From Abiotrophia defectiva ATCC 49176 (GTDB lineage: Bacteria; Bacillota; Bacilli; Lactobacillales; Aerococcaceae), in NCBI RefSeq assembly GCF_000160075.2, contig NZ_KI535340.1, forward strand, positions 586,611 to 650,610: a DNA stretch of 64,000 nucleotides, read 5' to 3'. Made by a program: the position numbers and the translations under genes. The notes under the pieces were generated by a model. That model was given only the letters and a program-made list of their open reading frames with translations, was not told the DNA's origin and searched no databases. This document shows positions 48,207 through 56,421 of this stretch, one piece after another; the first letter of the stretch is position 1, and each line of letters starts with the position of its first letter.

Positions 48207-49313
48207 TTAGCTGACGACACGATAAAGCTCCCAATCTCGATCAAAGGCTATGTGGCCTTGCCACTGCCAAAGGCGTAGGAAGGACTGGCAAATTTCTGGC
48301 AGCAGTCTGGCTCGCCCCTTCTCGCCTAACAAAGGCGTCGGGGCAAAGTGAAGCTTATCGGCCTTTACTAGATTTTCATGGAAAATCAACCAGTCCTGTC
48401 CTGTAAAACCTTGATTAGCTTCCCTAACCTCCTTCAAAAAAGCAGCCTGATAGGCCAACCAGACCCAACCAGGCTCTGAGCTGACTAGGACCTGATAGCG
48501 CCCCTGTAGGCACCAAGCCGGCAAGTCCCCCACCTGAATCCCCTCCTGATAGAGTTGACGCCAATAAGATTGGTGACCAGCCACCAAATGGCTGCGAACA
48601 CGGCTAGCGACTTGGCCTTCTCGGCAGTGACAAGCCCTCGGCCCCAACCAAGCACCATAAGCCAGACAATCCGCCTGCCAAGCCTGCTGAGACAAAGTCC
48701 TCAGTAACAGGGTACGACTTTGGTAAGTATAGGACAGGCGGGAATAGACTAAAGGCAGTTGAAAATCCTGAACTAGGCAGGCGCCCTCCACATCCAGGGC
48801 TAGCCAATAATAACCCCAACTAGGGGCATAGTATAGGCAAGTTTGTTTCCAACGGGTCTTGAACTTGCCCCTTAGGACGTCAGCTGATAATAGCCAAACC
48901 ACTGTCTGACCCAAAGCTTGATAATCCGCCTGCCGATTAGCCAGAAGCTGATCGGAAATAACCGATTGTTGATACTCCGCCACCCACTGACGTTGAGGTA
49001 GATAGAGGTCCGCAAATTGCCCCGAAGAAGGTAAATAATATTCCAAATTAACACGCTCTCCTTGGGCTTGAAAAGTCTGACCTAAAAGGCGTTTGGCTGC
49101 TTGATGCCGCTCCGACTCCATGACCTGGCGTTTACTTAGTTTTGTTTGCCCGCAAACCCCATCCGTATGAACAAAATGAGGTCTAACCCGTCTGCCCGAC
49201 CGCAATTTAAGTGGCCGATGGCAGCGTGGACAGAACCAGTGCCCCTCTCCCACTAATCCCGCCACCTGACTAGCATAGACCAACTTACCTTCCCCACTCA
49301 AAGCCGCATACAT
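48207..49313 (-). CDS. coiA: CoiA-like competence protein
   Basis: CoiA-type protein (368 aa) needed in streptococci for recombination of incoming single-stranded DNA during transformation. The zinc-ribbon pair CPRC (28-31) is followed by the RRVRPHFVH block, the ESERH helix, and the nuclease-like core ADLYLPQRQWVAEYQQS that carries the Asp and Glu of a PD-(D/E)XK fold. Start ATG 49311-49313 has GGGAGG upstream; an in-frame ATG at 49346 would add 11 residues without a ribosome site. The presence of coiA suggests a competence pathway in this organism. The identity over the C-terminal third is weak, as usual. Confidence 0.85.
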   Translation of the reverse strand: MYAALSGEGKLVYASQVAGLVGEGHWFCPRCHRPLKLRSGRRVRPHFVHTDGVCGQTKLSKRQVMESERHQAAKRLLGQTFQAQGERVNLEYYLPSSGQFADLYLPQRQWVAEYQQSVISDQLLANRQADYQALGQTVVWLLSADVLRGKFKTRWKQTCLYYAPSWGYYWLALDVEGACLVQDFQLPLVYSRLSYTYQSRTLLLRTLSQQAWQADCLAYGAWLGPRACHCREGQVASRVRSHLVAGHQSYWRQLYQEGIQVGDLPAWCLQGRYQVLVSSEPGWVWLAYQAAFLKEVREANQGFTGQDWLIFHENLVKADKLHFAPTPLLGEKGRARLLPEICQSFLRLWQWQGHIAFDRDWELYRVVS

Positions 49314-49404
49314 AAAGACCCCTCCCTCTATATATAGCCCAAACAACAGCCTTTCGCATTTTTTGGTGGCTTACAGTTTGGTTACAGAGTAGGGTTATTC
49401 TCAT

Positions 49405-49441
49405 GCAAAATCCCCAGCAGCTATCTAGCTACCGGGGATTT
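49405..49441 (-). terminator. Terminator of the rhaD-PTS operon
   Basis: Stem AAATCCCC...GGGGATTT with an inner AGCT-AGAT-AGCT stem-loop. A short T stretch follows on the minus strand. Confidence 0.75.
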
Positions 49442-49463
49442 ATTCTGACCACCTGCTAGTGGA

Positions 49464-50264
49464 CTATTTTTCTAGTAGTTCCCAACGTGGGGTTACTTTG
49501 AAGAAGTCAGCTAGATCATGTAACTGGCTATCGCTAATGCCATCTTGATGTGGCAAGTGAGCGATGCTGAGATAGACCTTGGCTGCCTTATTGACGGTCT
49601 CAATGAGGCCAAAGCAGTCCGCAATGCTTGAGCCAGTGGCTAAGATGCCATGATAAGCCCAGACGACGATGCGACTGTCCTTGAGTTTGGCCGCTGTCGC
49701 CTGACCAATGGCTTCGGTCCCGCAGACCATCCAAGGTACGACCCCGATACCATCCGGGAAGACAATCAAGCACTCGGTAATCATACGCCAGAGAGTCTGG
49801 GTGAAGGCTTGGTCTGTCTGATCCAGAATGAAGCTGAGGGCTGAGACTTCAGTTGCATGGTTGTGGAGAACAATCCGATGATGAGGGTCTACTGCTAGTC
49901 GGGTACTATGGCTGAGCAGGTGCATATAGATTTCTGAAGTTGGTTTATTGCCTCCTTCAAATCCCCAGATAATGGCATAACCATCGGTCTCTACGCGAAT
50001 GACGCCTAAGGTCTCACTTAGAGAGTCCCGCACTCGACGAAATTCTGAACCTGAGGCCGTAATCAAGATATGACTCCCCACCATATTTTCAGGCACATGT
50101 TCCAAGGGAACAAAACGAGGGGATGCTACTTGCTCAACTTGTGATAATTGGTCTTCAGTGAGAATAGCGGAGATATTGCCCCCATTCTTCTCATCCCAAC
50201 CCATAGACCACATAACGTGTGTAATATCAGCAAATTCCGCAACGATGTTGCTGTTTTGGAACAT
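49464..50264 (-). CDS. rhaD: Rhamnulose-1-phosphate aldolase-like class II aldolase
   Basis: Zinc-dependent aldolase (266 aa) splitting a ketose 1-phosphate into dihydroxyacetone phosphate and an aldehyde. The zinc ligands H134 and H136 (LHNHATE) and H205 (AYHGI), plus the catalytic E111 in KPTSEIYMH, are all present. It is closest in layout to RhaD, including the N-terminal WDEKNGGNIS block. No rhamnose isomerase or rhamnulokinase is nearby. Instead it closes a galactitol-type PTS operon, so its substrate is probably the ketose phosphate delivered by that PTS, which need not be rhamnulose phosphate. Confidence 0.88.
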   Translation of the reverse strand: MFQNSNIVAEFADITHVMWSMGWDEKNGGNISAILTEDQLSQVEQVASPRFVPLEHVPENMVGSHILITASGSEFRRVRDSLSETLGVIRVETDGYAIIWGFEGGNKPTSEIYMHLLSHSTRLAVDPHHRIVLHNHATEVSALSFILDQTDQAFTQTLWRMITECLIVFPDGIGVVPWMVCGTEAIGQATAAKLKDSRIVVWAYHGILATGSSIADCFGLIETVNKAAKVYLSIAHLPHQDGISDSQLHDLADFFKVTPRWELLEK

Positions 50265-50267
50265 CTT

Positions 50268-51620
50268 CTATTCACCTGCCTCTTCCATTTTCTTGTTGTA
50301 GGCCATGCGTGCACGATAGAGAACATAGAAGAGGCCAGCCCATAAGACGAAGAGCAAGATGCTGACAATATTGCCAGACAAGCCAGTAGATAAGAGATAA
50401 CGGAAGTCCGGCCCTTCAAAGGTAGACCAAGACAAGAGTTTACCAGCTTCCACTACCGCAGCTCCTGTTTCATTAGCCAAACGGGTAATATAAGTAGCGA
50501 AGAAGGTTGCTCCATAGAGGAAGAGCGGTGCAGATACTACCCCATGGAAGATCATCCGCGCCAAGTTCCCGTTGGTTAAGAGCAAGGCCCCTACAACGAA
50601 GGATAAATTGATAATCCCCGCAAATGGCAAAACGATGTTGCCAGGTAAGATAACCGACATAAGTAAGAGCACTGGGATTGTGATAATAACGGCTACCCAT
50701 AGTTCATTACGCCCTGCCAAGATTGGCCAGTCTAAGCCAATGAAGACTTCACGGTCGCTAAATTTAGTCCGCATAAATTCGGAGATAGCTTCAGATACAG
50801 GTGATAGAGCTTGAGAGAAGAGTTTTGAAATCATTGGGAAGAGAGTCATAGCGGTCGCTGCTTGGACGGCTAACTTGAGGGAACCTGATAGCCCATAACC
50901 GGCTGCCAAGCCCAAGACGAAACCAATAATAGCCCCCATAACGGAGTTTTCACCAAAAATCCCGATCTTTTCCTTAAGGGCATCCGCATCCATTGGCTTG
51001 TTGAAGAAAGGGATCTTCTTCAGCAACTCATCAATTGGATAGAGAATAACGGAGATTAAGACAATAAAATGCGGTACAGTTACCCCAGGAATCCCGGTCA
51101 AACGTTCTACCTCAGGCCCATACATATCGCCCGCCTTGAGCTCGAAGATAATTTGGATAGTGGCTGCGACAAAGCCCATGATGACATTGCCAGTAATGTA
51201 GGAAACCATAACGGCGGTAAAGATTTTACCCCAGACATTCCACATGTCCACGTTGACGGTCTTGGTTTGTTTGAGCATCAGCATGACAATGTTGACCCCA
51301 ATGGTCAGAGGGAACATGAGAAAGGCATATGGCCAAGCCCAAGAGATGGCCGCCATACCAGGCCAGCCCCCGTCTACAGCTGGCAAGGAGAAGCCTGTTC
51401 TCGTAGCCATAGAGGCAGCTGCATCCCCCATAGAGGTCATCATGTAACCAATCAATAGCCCCATCCCAGAGAAGGCTACCCCTAAGGTCAGCGCTGAATG
51501 GAAAGCTTCGGAGAATTTCATCTTCATAAGAAGCCCGATAATCAACATTAAGAGGGGAACAAAAACGGCTGCTCCCAAATCATTTAAGACATAATTGACA
51601 ACTGTTTGTAAGATATCCAT
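50268..51620 (-). CDS. PTS galactitol-type EIIC permease (second system)
   Basis: Polytopic membrane permease (450 aa) of the GatC family. Hydrophobic segments alternate with the loop EAISEFMRTKFSDREVFIGLDW, which matches the corresponding loop of the first EIIC. AGGAGG precedes the ATG. The C-terminus ends in a charged tail YNKKMEEAGE, and the gene is followed 3 bp later by rhaD. Substrate unknown. Confidence 0.92.
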   Translation of the reverse strand: MDILQTVVNYVLNDLGAAVFVPLLMLIIGLLMKMKFSEAFHSALTLGVAFSGMGLLIGYMMTSMGDAAASMATRTGFSLPAVDGGWPGMAAISWAWPYAFLMFPLTIGVNIVMLMLKQTKTVNVDMWNVWGKIFTAVMVSYITGNVIMGFVAATIQIIFELKAGDMYGPEVERLTGIPGVTVPHFIVLISVILYPIDELLKKIPFFNKPMDADALKEKIGIFGENSVMGAIIGFVLGLAAGYGLSGSLKLAVQAATAMTLFPMISKLFSQALSPVSEAISEFMRTKFSDREVFIGLDWPILAGRNELWVAVIITIPVLLLMSVILPGNIVLPFAGIINLSFVVGALLLTNGNLARMIFHGVVSAPLFLYGATFFATYITRLANETGAAVVEAGKLLSWSTFEGPDFRYLLSTGLSGNIVSILLFVLWAGLFYVLYRARMAYNKKMEEAGE

Positions 51621-51670
51621 GTGTCATTCCTCCTTGATTCACACGGTCGTCGTTGCTAGGAAGCTAGGTC

Positions 51671-51949
51671 CTAGGCCTTCAAGAAATCAATAATCTTTTG
51701 TAACTCAGCATCTTGCCCCATACCTGTCAGGAAAGCAATGCCGTTAAAGGTTGGGATGTCGATTTGATCCTTAGTTTTAACGATGGAGACATAGGCATCC
51801 GCATCTTTGACATGATGTTTGAGTGATTTAATGTCCACTGCTTCGACTTGAGCAGGTACGCCCTTGCCTTTGAGCAACTTATCTAACTTGGACGCCACTG
51901 TTTGAGAGGTCGCAACACCAGAACCACAGGCAACAATAATCTTTTTCAT
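51671..51949 (-). CDS. PTS galactitol-type EIIB component (second system)
   Basis: Phosphocarrier of 92 aa; the active cysteine is C8 in ACGSGVATSQ. I chose the ATG at 51947-51949, which has AAAGGATG upstream; a TTG two codons before it is in frame but badly placed. Sequence related to but distinct from the EIIB of the first system. It lies between EIIA and EIIC genes. Confidence 0.92.
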   Translation of the reverse strand: MKKIIVACGSGVATSQTVASKLDKLLKGKGVPAQVEAVDIKSLKHHVKDADAYVSIVKTKDQIDIPTFNGIAFLTGMGQDAELQKIIDFLKA

Positions 51950-51964
51950 AATCAATCATCCTTT

Positions 51965-52426
51965 CTAATGGCTTAATAGGTCTACAATCGCTTCTGGCGA
52001 CTGGGCAGCTTCTAGTTTGGCTACCAAGTCCTCCTGGCTTAAAAGTGCCATGAGCTCTGCTAGGAGATCCACCTGAGCCTTGGCTTCTTTTATGCCCAAA
52101 ATCATGATATAACGCGGATAAACTACCACATCATCGGTTCCCATCTGGATAAAAGGCATTATCGGCTCTACCAGACGGTAAAAGGCGATAAAGGGACGTT
52201 TGACATGCTCAACATAGGTATGGGGAATAGCCACTGTCACATGTTCCAAGGCCAATCCTGTCGGGAACTCTGCCTCGCGCTCCGCCAAAGCCTGACCGAA
52301 GCTATCGGCCACATAACCTAAGTCTTGCAACTTGGCAGCCTGGTGGGCAAAGAAGAGGGCTTGGTCTGTCTCCTCACACGCCAAATCAATCAATTCCGAC
52401 TGAATTAAACTTGCTACAACCCCCAT
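51965..52426 (-). CDS. PTS fructose/galactitol-type EIIA component (second system)
   Basis: Phosphocarrier of 153 aa with active histidine H69 in AIPHTYVEH. I prefer the ATG at 52424-52426, which has AGGAAG 8 nt upstream. A GTG three codons earlier overlaps the antiterminator stop (GTGA) and is the alternative. Similar to EIIA of the first operon, including the VxFxQMG(S/T)DDV strand. Confidence 0.9.
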   Translation of the reverse strand: MGVVASLIQSELIDLACEETDQALFFAHQAAKLQDLGYVADSFGQALAEREAEFPTGLALEHVTVAIPHTYVEHVKRPFIAFYRLVEPIMPFIQMGTDDVVVYPRYIMILGIKEAKAQVDLLAELMALLSQEDLVAKLEAAQSPEAIVDLLSH

Positions 52427-52431
52427 TCGGG

Positions 52432-53283
52432 TCACTTCCTTCCTAGAATACGTACAAGGTGCAATAAAAGATAAAAATCTTCATCCTGGCCAAAGCTTAG
52501 ATTGAACTCCGCTTGCAGGGTCTCCTTAAGGGCCTTTACTAGGCCCCATTCCCGGGGAAAGACTCCTGCAGTCGTCTCTAAGACAGTTTCGATTTTTTCC
52601 GGCGAGACGGCCTCTTGGCCTGTCTGATGGCTTAGGGTCCGAATCAGGAAGTAGCGAATATGAACCACGAAGCGCCCATAGTCGGGTGACTCCTTATCAA
52701 GGGGCTCTCCCGTCTTAGCCTCAATCACTTGAATCAAACGATTAAGGATTTCGCTAAGTTCTACCACATTATGGAAGCCTGCCTGATCAATCTGGCCATT
52801 AACCAGATGCAAGGTCAGGAAGGAAACCTCTTCCTGGGCCAGTCTAAGTTGATACTTGGCATTGACTTGGGCAATGGCCTCGGCCGCCGCCTGATACTCA
52901 TCCGGATAAAGATAATGGAGCTGGTACTGGAAAGGGTCGTAATCGCCCTCTTCATTAGGCTCCCGGTCCAAGGCATATTGCAAATGTTTAGCAATGGTAA
53001 AAATGAAGGTGTCCATCAAGGATTTCTTCAAACAGGCCTCAGCGATGATGGTAATGTCTTGAGCTAGTTCGAACACCCATGGTTCCAGTTCCTTAATTAA
53101 GCCTAGCAGCTGTTCCTGACGGTAACTAGACGCTAAACTAAAGACCCTGGTCACAGCAGTTGGGTCAATGGTGTCCCCTTTTTTCTTGCCAAACCCTACA
53201 CCTTTCCCTAATGCTACCAATTCCGCCCCATCATCTCTGGCGACTAAGACAGCATTCTGGTTGAGTGATTGAATGACTTTCAC
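52432..53283 (-). CDS. LicT/BglG-type transcription antiterminator
   Basis: RNA-binding antiterminator (283 aa). The N-terminal CAT domain (about 1-55) begins MKVIQSLNQNAVLVARDD and binds the RAT hairpin. It is followed by PRD1 (about 65-170) and PRD2 (about 175-283), whose histidines are phosphorylated by HPr and the cognate EII. It heads the operon and its own RAT and terminator lie in the leader directly upstream, so it should control itself, the PTS genes and rhaD. Confidence 0.95.
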   Translation of the reverse strand: MKVIQSLNQNAVLVARDDGAELVALGKGVGFGKKKGDTIDPTAVTRVFSLASSYRQEQLLGLIKELEPWVFELAQDITIIAEACLKKSLMDTFIFTIAKHLQYALDREPNEEGDYDPFQYQLHYLYPDEYQAAAEAIAQVNAKYQLRLAQEEVSFLTLHLVNGQIDQAGFHNVVELSEILNRLIQVIEAKTGEPLDKESPDYGRFVVHIRYFLIRTLSHQTGQEAVSPEKIETVLETTAGVFPREWGLVKALKETLQAEFNLSFGQDEDFYLLLHLVRILGRK

Positions 53284-53302
53284 TGCGCACCTCCCCTTTC
53301 GA

Positions 53303-53365
53303 CAAAAAAATAGGCATAACTCTCCCTTTATGGGAAAGTTATGCCTAATCTAATAGTTACACCAC
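53303..53365 (-). promoter_or_regulatory. RAT antiterminator site overlapping a terminator
   Basis: Minus strand. The RAT-like segment GGTGTAACT...TAGGCATAAC lies at 53338-53363 and resembles the LicT/SacY target GGATTGTTACT...CAGGCAAAACC. Its 3' half is also the left arm of a terminator with stem AGGCATAACT/AGTTATGCCT (53312-53346) and a T run at 53303-53311. RAT and terminator are mutually exclusive, the standard switch for this antiterminator class. Confidence 0.88.
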
Positions 53366-53376
53366 TTATTATCTAC

Positions 53377-53405
53377 ATTATAATGTATGCGCTACCTAAA
53401 TTCAA
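53377..53405 (-). promoter_or_regulatory. Promoter of the antiterminator-PTS-rhaD operon
   Basis: -35 TTGAAT (53400-53405) and -10 TATAAT (53377-53382), 17-bp spacer, minus strand, directly upstream of the RAT. Confidence 0.75.
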
Positions 53406-53487
53406 GGGCATTTTCTTTACAAATCCATCTTTTTGCCTACAATATGCAGAACTGGTTCCACCAAAAAACCTTTGCTAAGGCATTCTT

Positions 53488-53522
53488 AAAAGCAAAACTG
53501 AGACCTAATTAGGTCTCAGTTT
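53488..53522 (-). terminator. Terminator of the PotD-amidohydrolase unit
   Basis: Perfect 12-bp stem AAACTGAGACCT/AGGTCTCAGTTT and T-rich tail on the minus strand, 9 bp after the stop. Confidence 0.88.
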
Positions 53523-53530
53523 CTATGTTC

Positions 53531-55153
53531 TTAATAAACTTGCTGACCGGCCAAATAGGTGGCGGTCACTTTGACTTGCCGCCAGTCCTTGACGCTTCGC
53601 AAATCATGGGACAGGACAACGAGGTCTGCCCACATACCGGCTTCCATTCCCCCAATATCAGTTCGACTTAAGGCCTTAGCTGCCCCAAGTGTATGGGCAT
53701 AGAGGGACTCTTCAAGTGTCAAGCGTTGTTCTGGCATCAAGCCTTGAGGCGGTAGCCCATCCCAGGTCTGGCGGTGGACTGCGTAATGCAGACTCTCCAA
53801 TGGTGTTACATTGACCACTACGGGCGTGTCGGTTCCAAAGGCCAGAGTTGCACCTTCCTTCAAGAATTCCTTAAAAGGAAACATGTGCTTAGCACGTTCA
53901 GGTCCTACTTCTTCATCCAAGCTATCATAGCCTACCATCAGGTGGCTTGGTTGAACAGAAACCACTAGCTGCTCTTGGGCCACTAGGTCTAAATCAGCCC
54001 AATCCATTACTTCTAGGTGCTCAATGGTGTGGAATTTACCTAGACTGAGGGGAAATTTGGCTAGGGCTTCTTTGTAATAGGTCAAGGTCAACTCAATGGC
54101 CCGGTCACCAATGGCATGAATCCGCATCGGCCAATCTTCTTGGCTGGCAGCTAAGATAAAGTCATGCTGGGTCTCAATCGGGATTAAGGGCCCACCCACA
54201 TCCCCTGGATAATAGGGCTCAGGATACTCTGACTTGAGATAGGCTGTATGAGAAGAAGTCACGCCGTCAAAAAACTGCTTGACCCCACCCATTTGTAGCC
54301 AAGGGCCACGATAGCGCTGATAGAGTTGACGCAGGGGCTCACGATTGGCCCGCATAGCTGGGAAGAAGCTGAGACGCAGAGGAACCTGGGCTAGGGCGCG
54401 TTCATAGAGTTCCGGATAGACCATATCATCCGGACTCTCACCTGTAATGGCGACATCGCCTACCGCCGTTACCCCCATGGCATGAAGGTGACGACTAAAA
54501 TCTTGCATTGCTAGAACTGCTTCTTCATGGAAGCGTCGGAAGACCTCCGTCTGATAGTAGACTGCAGCAGCTTCTAGGAAGGTGCCCGTTAATTGGCCAT
54601 CTGCCTCATCAACTAGAGCCTGGCCTGACAGGGTCACAACATTATCAGGATTCAAGCCCAAGGCCTCCAAAGCCGCCGTATTGAGCCAAATAGAGTGGGC
54701 ATCGCCGGACAAGAGCATAGTCGGCTCCGAACAGTAACGGTCAAGCGTGAGACGATGGGGTTGCTGAGACGGTTGAAACTCGCTAGCATACCAACCAATG
54801 CCTAAGCGCCAACCCTGGCGCAAGGGCAGGTCCTGGGCTTGGCGCGCGACTATTTCGGGCGTCGCCCCGCCTACTTGCCCCAAAATCCCCGCTTGAATCA
54901 AGCTAGAAGGATAGAAGTGGACATGCGCATCAATAAAGCCAGGCAGCAACATTTGCTGACCTAGGTCCTTGAGCGGCAAGTGCTTGAGTGCTTCTGGCAC
55001 TAGAGCCTCAAGATTAGCTTGGTCTCCCATTACTTCTTGATTATCCGTCTCATAGACAGCCGCAATTTGTTGGTCGCGAATTTCCACAAGGGCTGGCCCA
55101 ATGGTCCCCTTAGTCGGGTTATAGAGGGCCTGTGTCTTCAATAAATAGTGCAT
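53531..55153 (-). CDS. Amidohydrolase family protein (YtcJ-like)
   Basis: Metal-dependent hydrolase of the amidohydrolase superfamily (540 aa). The HxH metal motif is in GFIDAHVHFYPSS. Later ligands are in HAIGDRAIELT and LAFGTDTPVV, and the C-terminal composite strand region is typical. No signal peptide, so cytoplasmic. The family (YtcJ, NfdA-like) hydrolyses amides or N-formyl compounds, with unknown natural substrates for most. It follows a PotD-like binding protein by 9 bp, so the two are probably made together; this could mean that the bound compound or a derivative is its substrate. That is inference. Confidence 0.85.
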   Translation of the reverse strand: MHYLLKTQALYNPTKGTIGPALVEIRDQQIAAVYETDNQEVMGDQANLEALVPEALKHLPLKDLGQQMLLPGFIDAHVHFYPSSLIQAGILGQVGGATPEIVARQAQDLPLRQGWRLGIGWYASEFQPSQQPHRLTLDRYCSEPTMLLSGDAHSIWLNTAALEALGLNPDNVVTLSGQALVDEADGQLTGTFLEAAAVYYQTEVFRRFHEEAVLAMQDFSRHLHAMGVTAVGDVAITGESPDDMVYPELYERALAQVPLRLSFFPAMRANREPLRQLYQRYRGPWLQMGGVKQFFDGVTSSHTAYLKSEYPEPYYPGDVGGPLIPIETQHDFILAASQEDWPMRIHAIGDRAIELTLTYYKEALAKFPLSLGKFHTIEHLEVMDWADLDLVAQEQLVVSVQPSHLMVGYDSLDEEVGPERAKHMFPFKEFLKEGATLAFGTDTPVVVNVTPLESLHYAVHRQTWDGLPPQGLMPEQRLTLEESLYAHTLGAAKALSRTDIGGMEAGMWADLVVLSHDLRSVKDWRQVKVTATYLAGQQVY

Positions 55154-55162
55154 GATTTCCTC

Positions 55163-56245
55163 CTATAAGGCCATCTTAAAGCCCAAGAATTGTTCGTTAA
55201 ATTCCTTAATGATATCTGCTGGTAGAAACTCGTAGTGTTCAAGTTGTTGCAAAATTTCAGCAGGCGGATTGAAGGCTGGGTTGTCCAGCGTCTCTTGAGG
55301 CAATAAGGCCTTGGCTGATTCGTTTGGCGTGGCGTAACCTACATACTCTGCATTTTTAGCGGCATTTTCTGGTCGTAGCATGAAATTAATGAAGGCATAG
55401 GCGCCGGCTTCATTTTTACTGGTTCTAGGAATCGCGAAATTATCTGTCCACACAGCCGAGCCATCTTTAGGTACGATATAGACAATATTAGGATTGTCGG
55501 CTATGACACTGGCCGCATCCCCAGAATAGCCCATGCCAATCGGTGCTTCGCCTAAACGCATGAGCGGTTTGATTTCATCGGTTAAGACAGCCCGAACATT
55601 AGGAGACAGTGCCTTGAGGTAGGTGCCGGCAATGGCCAACTCCCCTGAATCTTGGCTATTAAGCGAATAGCCACGTGCCTGCAAGGCCATTCCCAGAGTC
55701 TCGCGATGACCATCCAGGACTAGGATAGAATTCTTAAATTCTGGCTTCCATAAATCCGACCAGTTCTCAATAGTGGCCGGATCTACTTGCTCCGTATTCA
55801 CCATGATGCCAAAGGTCCCCCAGAAATAAGGCAAGCTATACTGGTTACCTGGATCAAAAGCGTGATTGAGCAGCCAAGGTGTTAGATGCTCTGTCCCTTC
55901 TAAGCGGCTATAATCTAGCGGTTTGAGTAAGTTTTGGTTTTTAAGACGCGCAACAATGGACTCGCTAGGGAAGACTAAATCATAGGGTGTTCCGCCTTGC
56001 TTAAGCTTGGCTTCCATGGCGTCATTGGAATCAAAGGTCTCGTAGATGACCCGATAATTGCTTTCTTCTTCAAAGGCAGTAATCAGTTCAGGATCAATAT
56101 AATCCCCCCAGTTAAAGATATAAAGGGGCTGACGTTCCACCCCTTGGGCGGTTGTTTGAAGAGACTGCTCCAAATGATGGCGTATTCCCCACAGGGCAGC
56201 AATTACCCCTACCAAAATCACTAATCCTTGTACCAAACGCCGCAC
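55163..56245 (-). CDS. PotD-like polyamine ABC transporter substrate-binding protein, orphan
   Basis: Extracellular solute-binding protein (360 aa) of the spermidine/putrescine PotD family. An uncleaved or signal-anchor hydrophobic stretch covers about residues 3-22; no lipobox Cys was seen. The mature part starts YIFNWGDYIDPELITAFEEE, then KLKQGGTPYDLVFPSE and YFWGTFGIMVNT, all family hallmarks. The start is GTG (56243-56245) with AAAGGGGG upstream. In Lactobacillales potD normally follows potABC in one operon; here no ABC ATPase or permease is present, so it must use a transporter encoded elsewhere. Confidence 0.9.
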   Translation of the reverse strand: MRRLVQGLVILVGVIAALWGIRHHLEQSLQTTAQGVERQPLYIFNWGDYIDPELITAFEEESNYRVIYETFDSNDAMEAKLKQGGTPYDLVFPSESIVARLKNQNLLKPLDYSRLEGTEHLTPWLLNHAFDPGNQYSLPYFWGTFGIMVNTEQVDPATIENWSDLWKPEFKNSILVLDGHRETLGMALQARGYSLNSQDSGELAIAGTYLKALSPNVRAVLTDEIKPLMRLGEAPIGMGYSGDAASVIADNPNIVYIVPKDGSAVWTDNFAIPRTSKNEAGAYAFINFMLRPENAAKNAEYVGYATPNESAKALLPQETLDNPAFNPPAEILQQLEHYEFLPADIIKEFNEQFLGFKMAL

Positions 56246-56382
56246 TGCGCGTCCCCCTTTCTAAAAACGGATTCATTCACTTCTTTCATTCTATCATAGT
56301 CGCCAGTCTGCTACTAGCCCTGTTTGCCGGTCTTAGTAGCGGAGGCCTTAAACGTTCGGCTTTTTATCTAGTTAAACTATCA

Positions 56383-56416
56383 AAAAAAGATGCTCTACTC
56401 ATCCAGTAGAGCATCT
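56383..56416 (-). terminator. Terminator of the GT1 gene
   Basis: Stem AGATGCTCTACT/AGTAGAGCATCT with a 5-nt loop; on the minus strand a run of seven T residues follows. Confidence 0.9.
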
Positions 56417-56421
56417 AATAC

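Noticed and set aside
49453..49475. GCTAGTGGACTA near the rhaD stop as a fourth copy of the 82-bp repeat
   Set aside because: Only about ten bases match and there is no linker similarity.
56309..56340. Inverted repeat GCTACTA/TAGTAGC upstream of potD as a terminator or operator
   Set aside because: Imperfect stem, no T run, and no second copy; reported here only.
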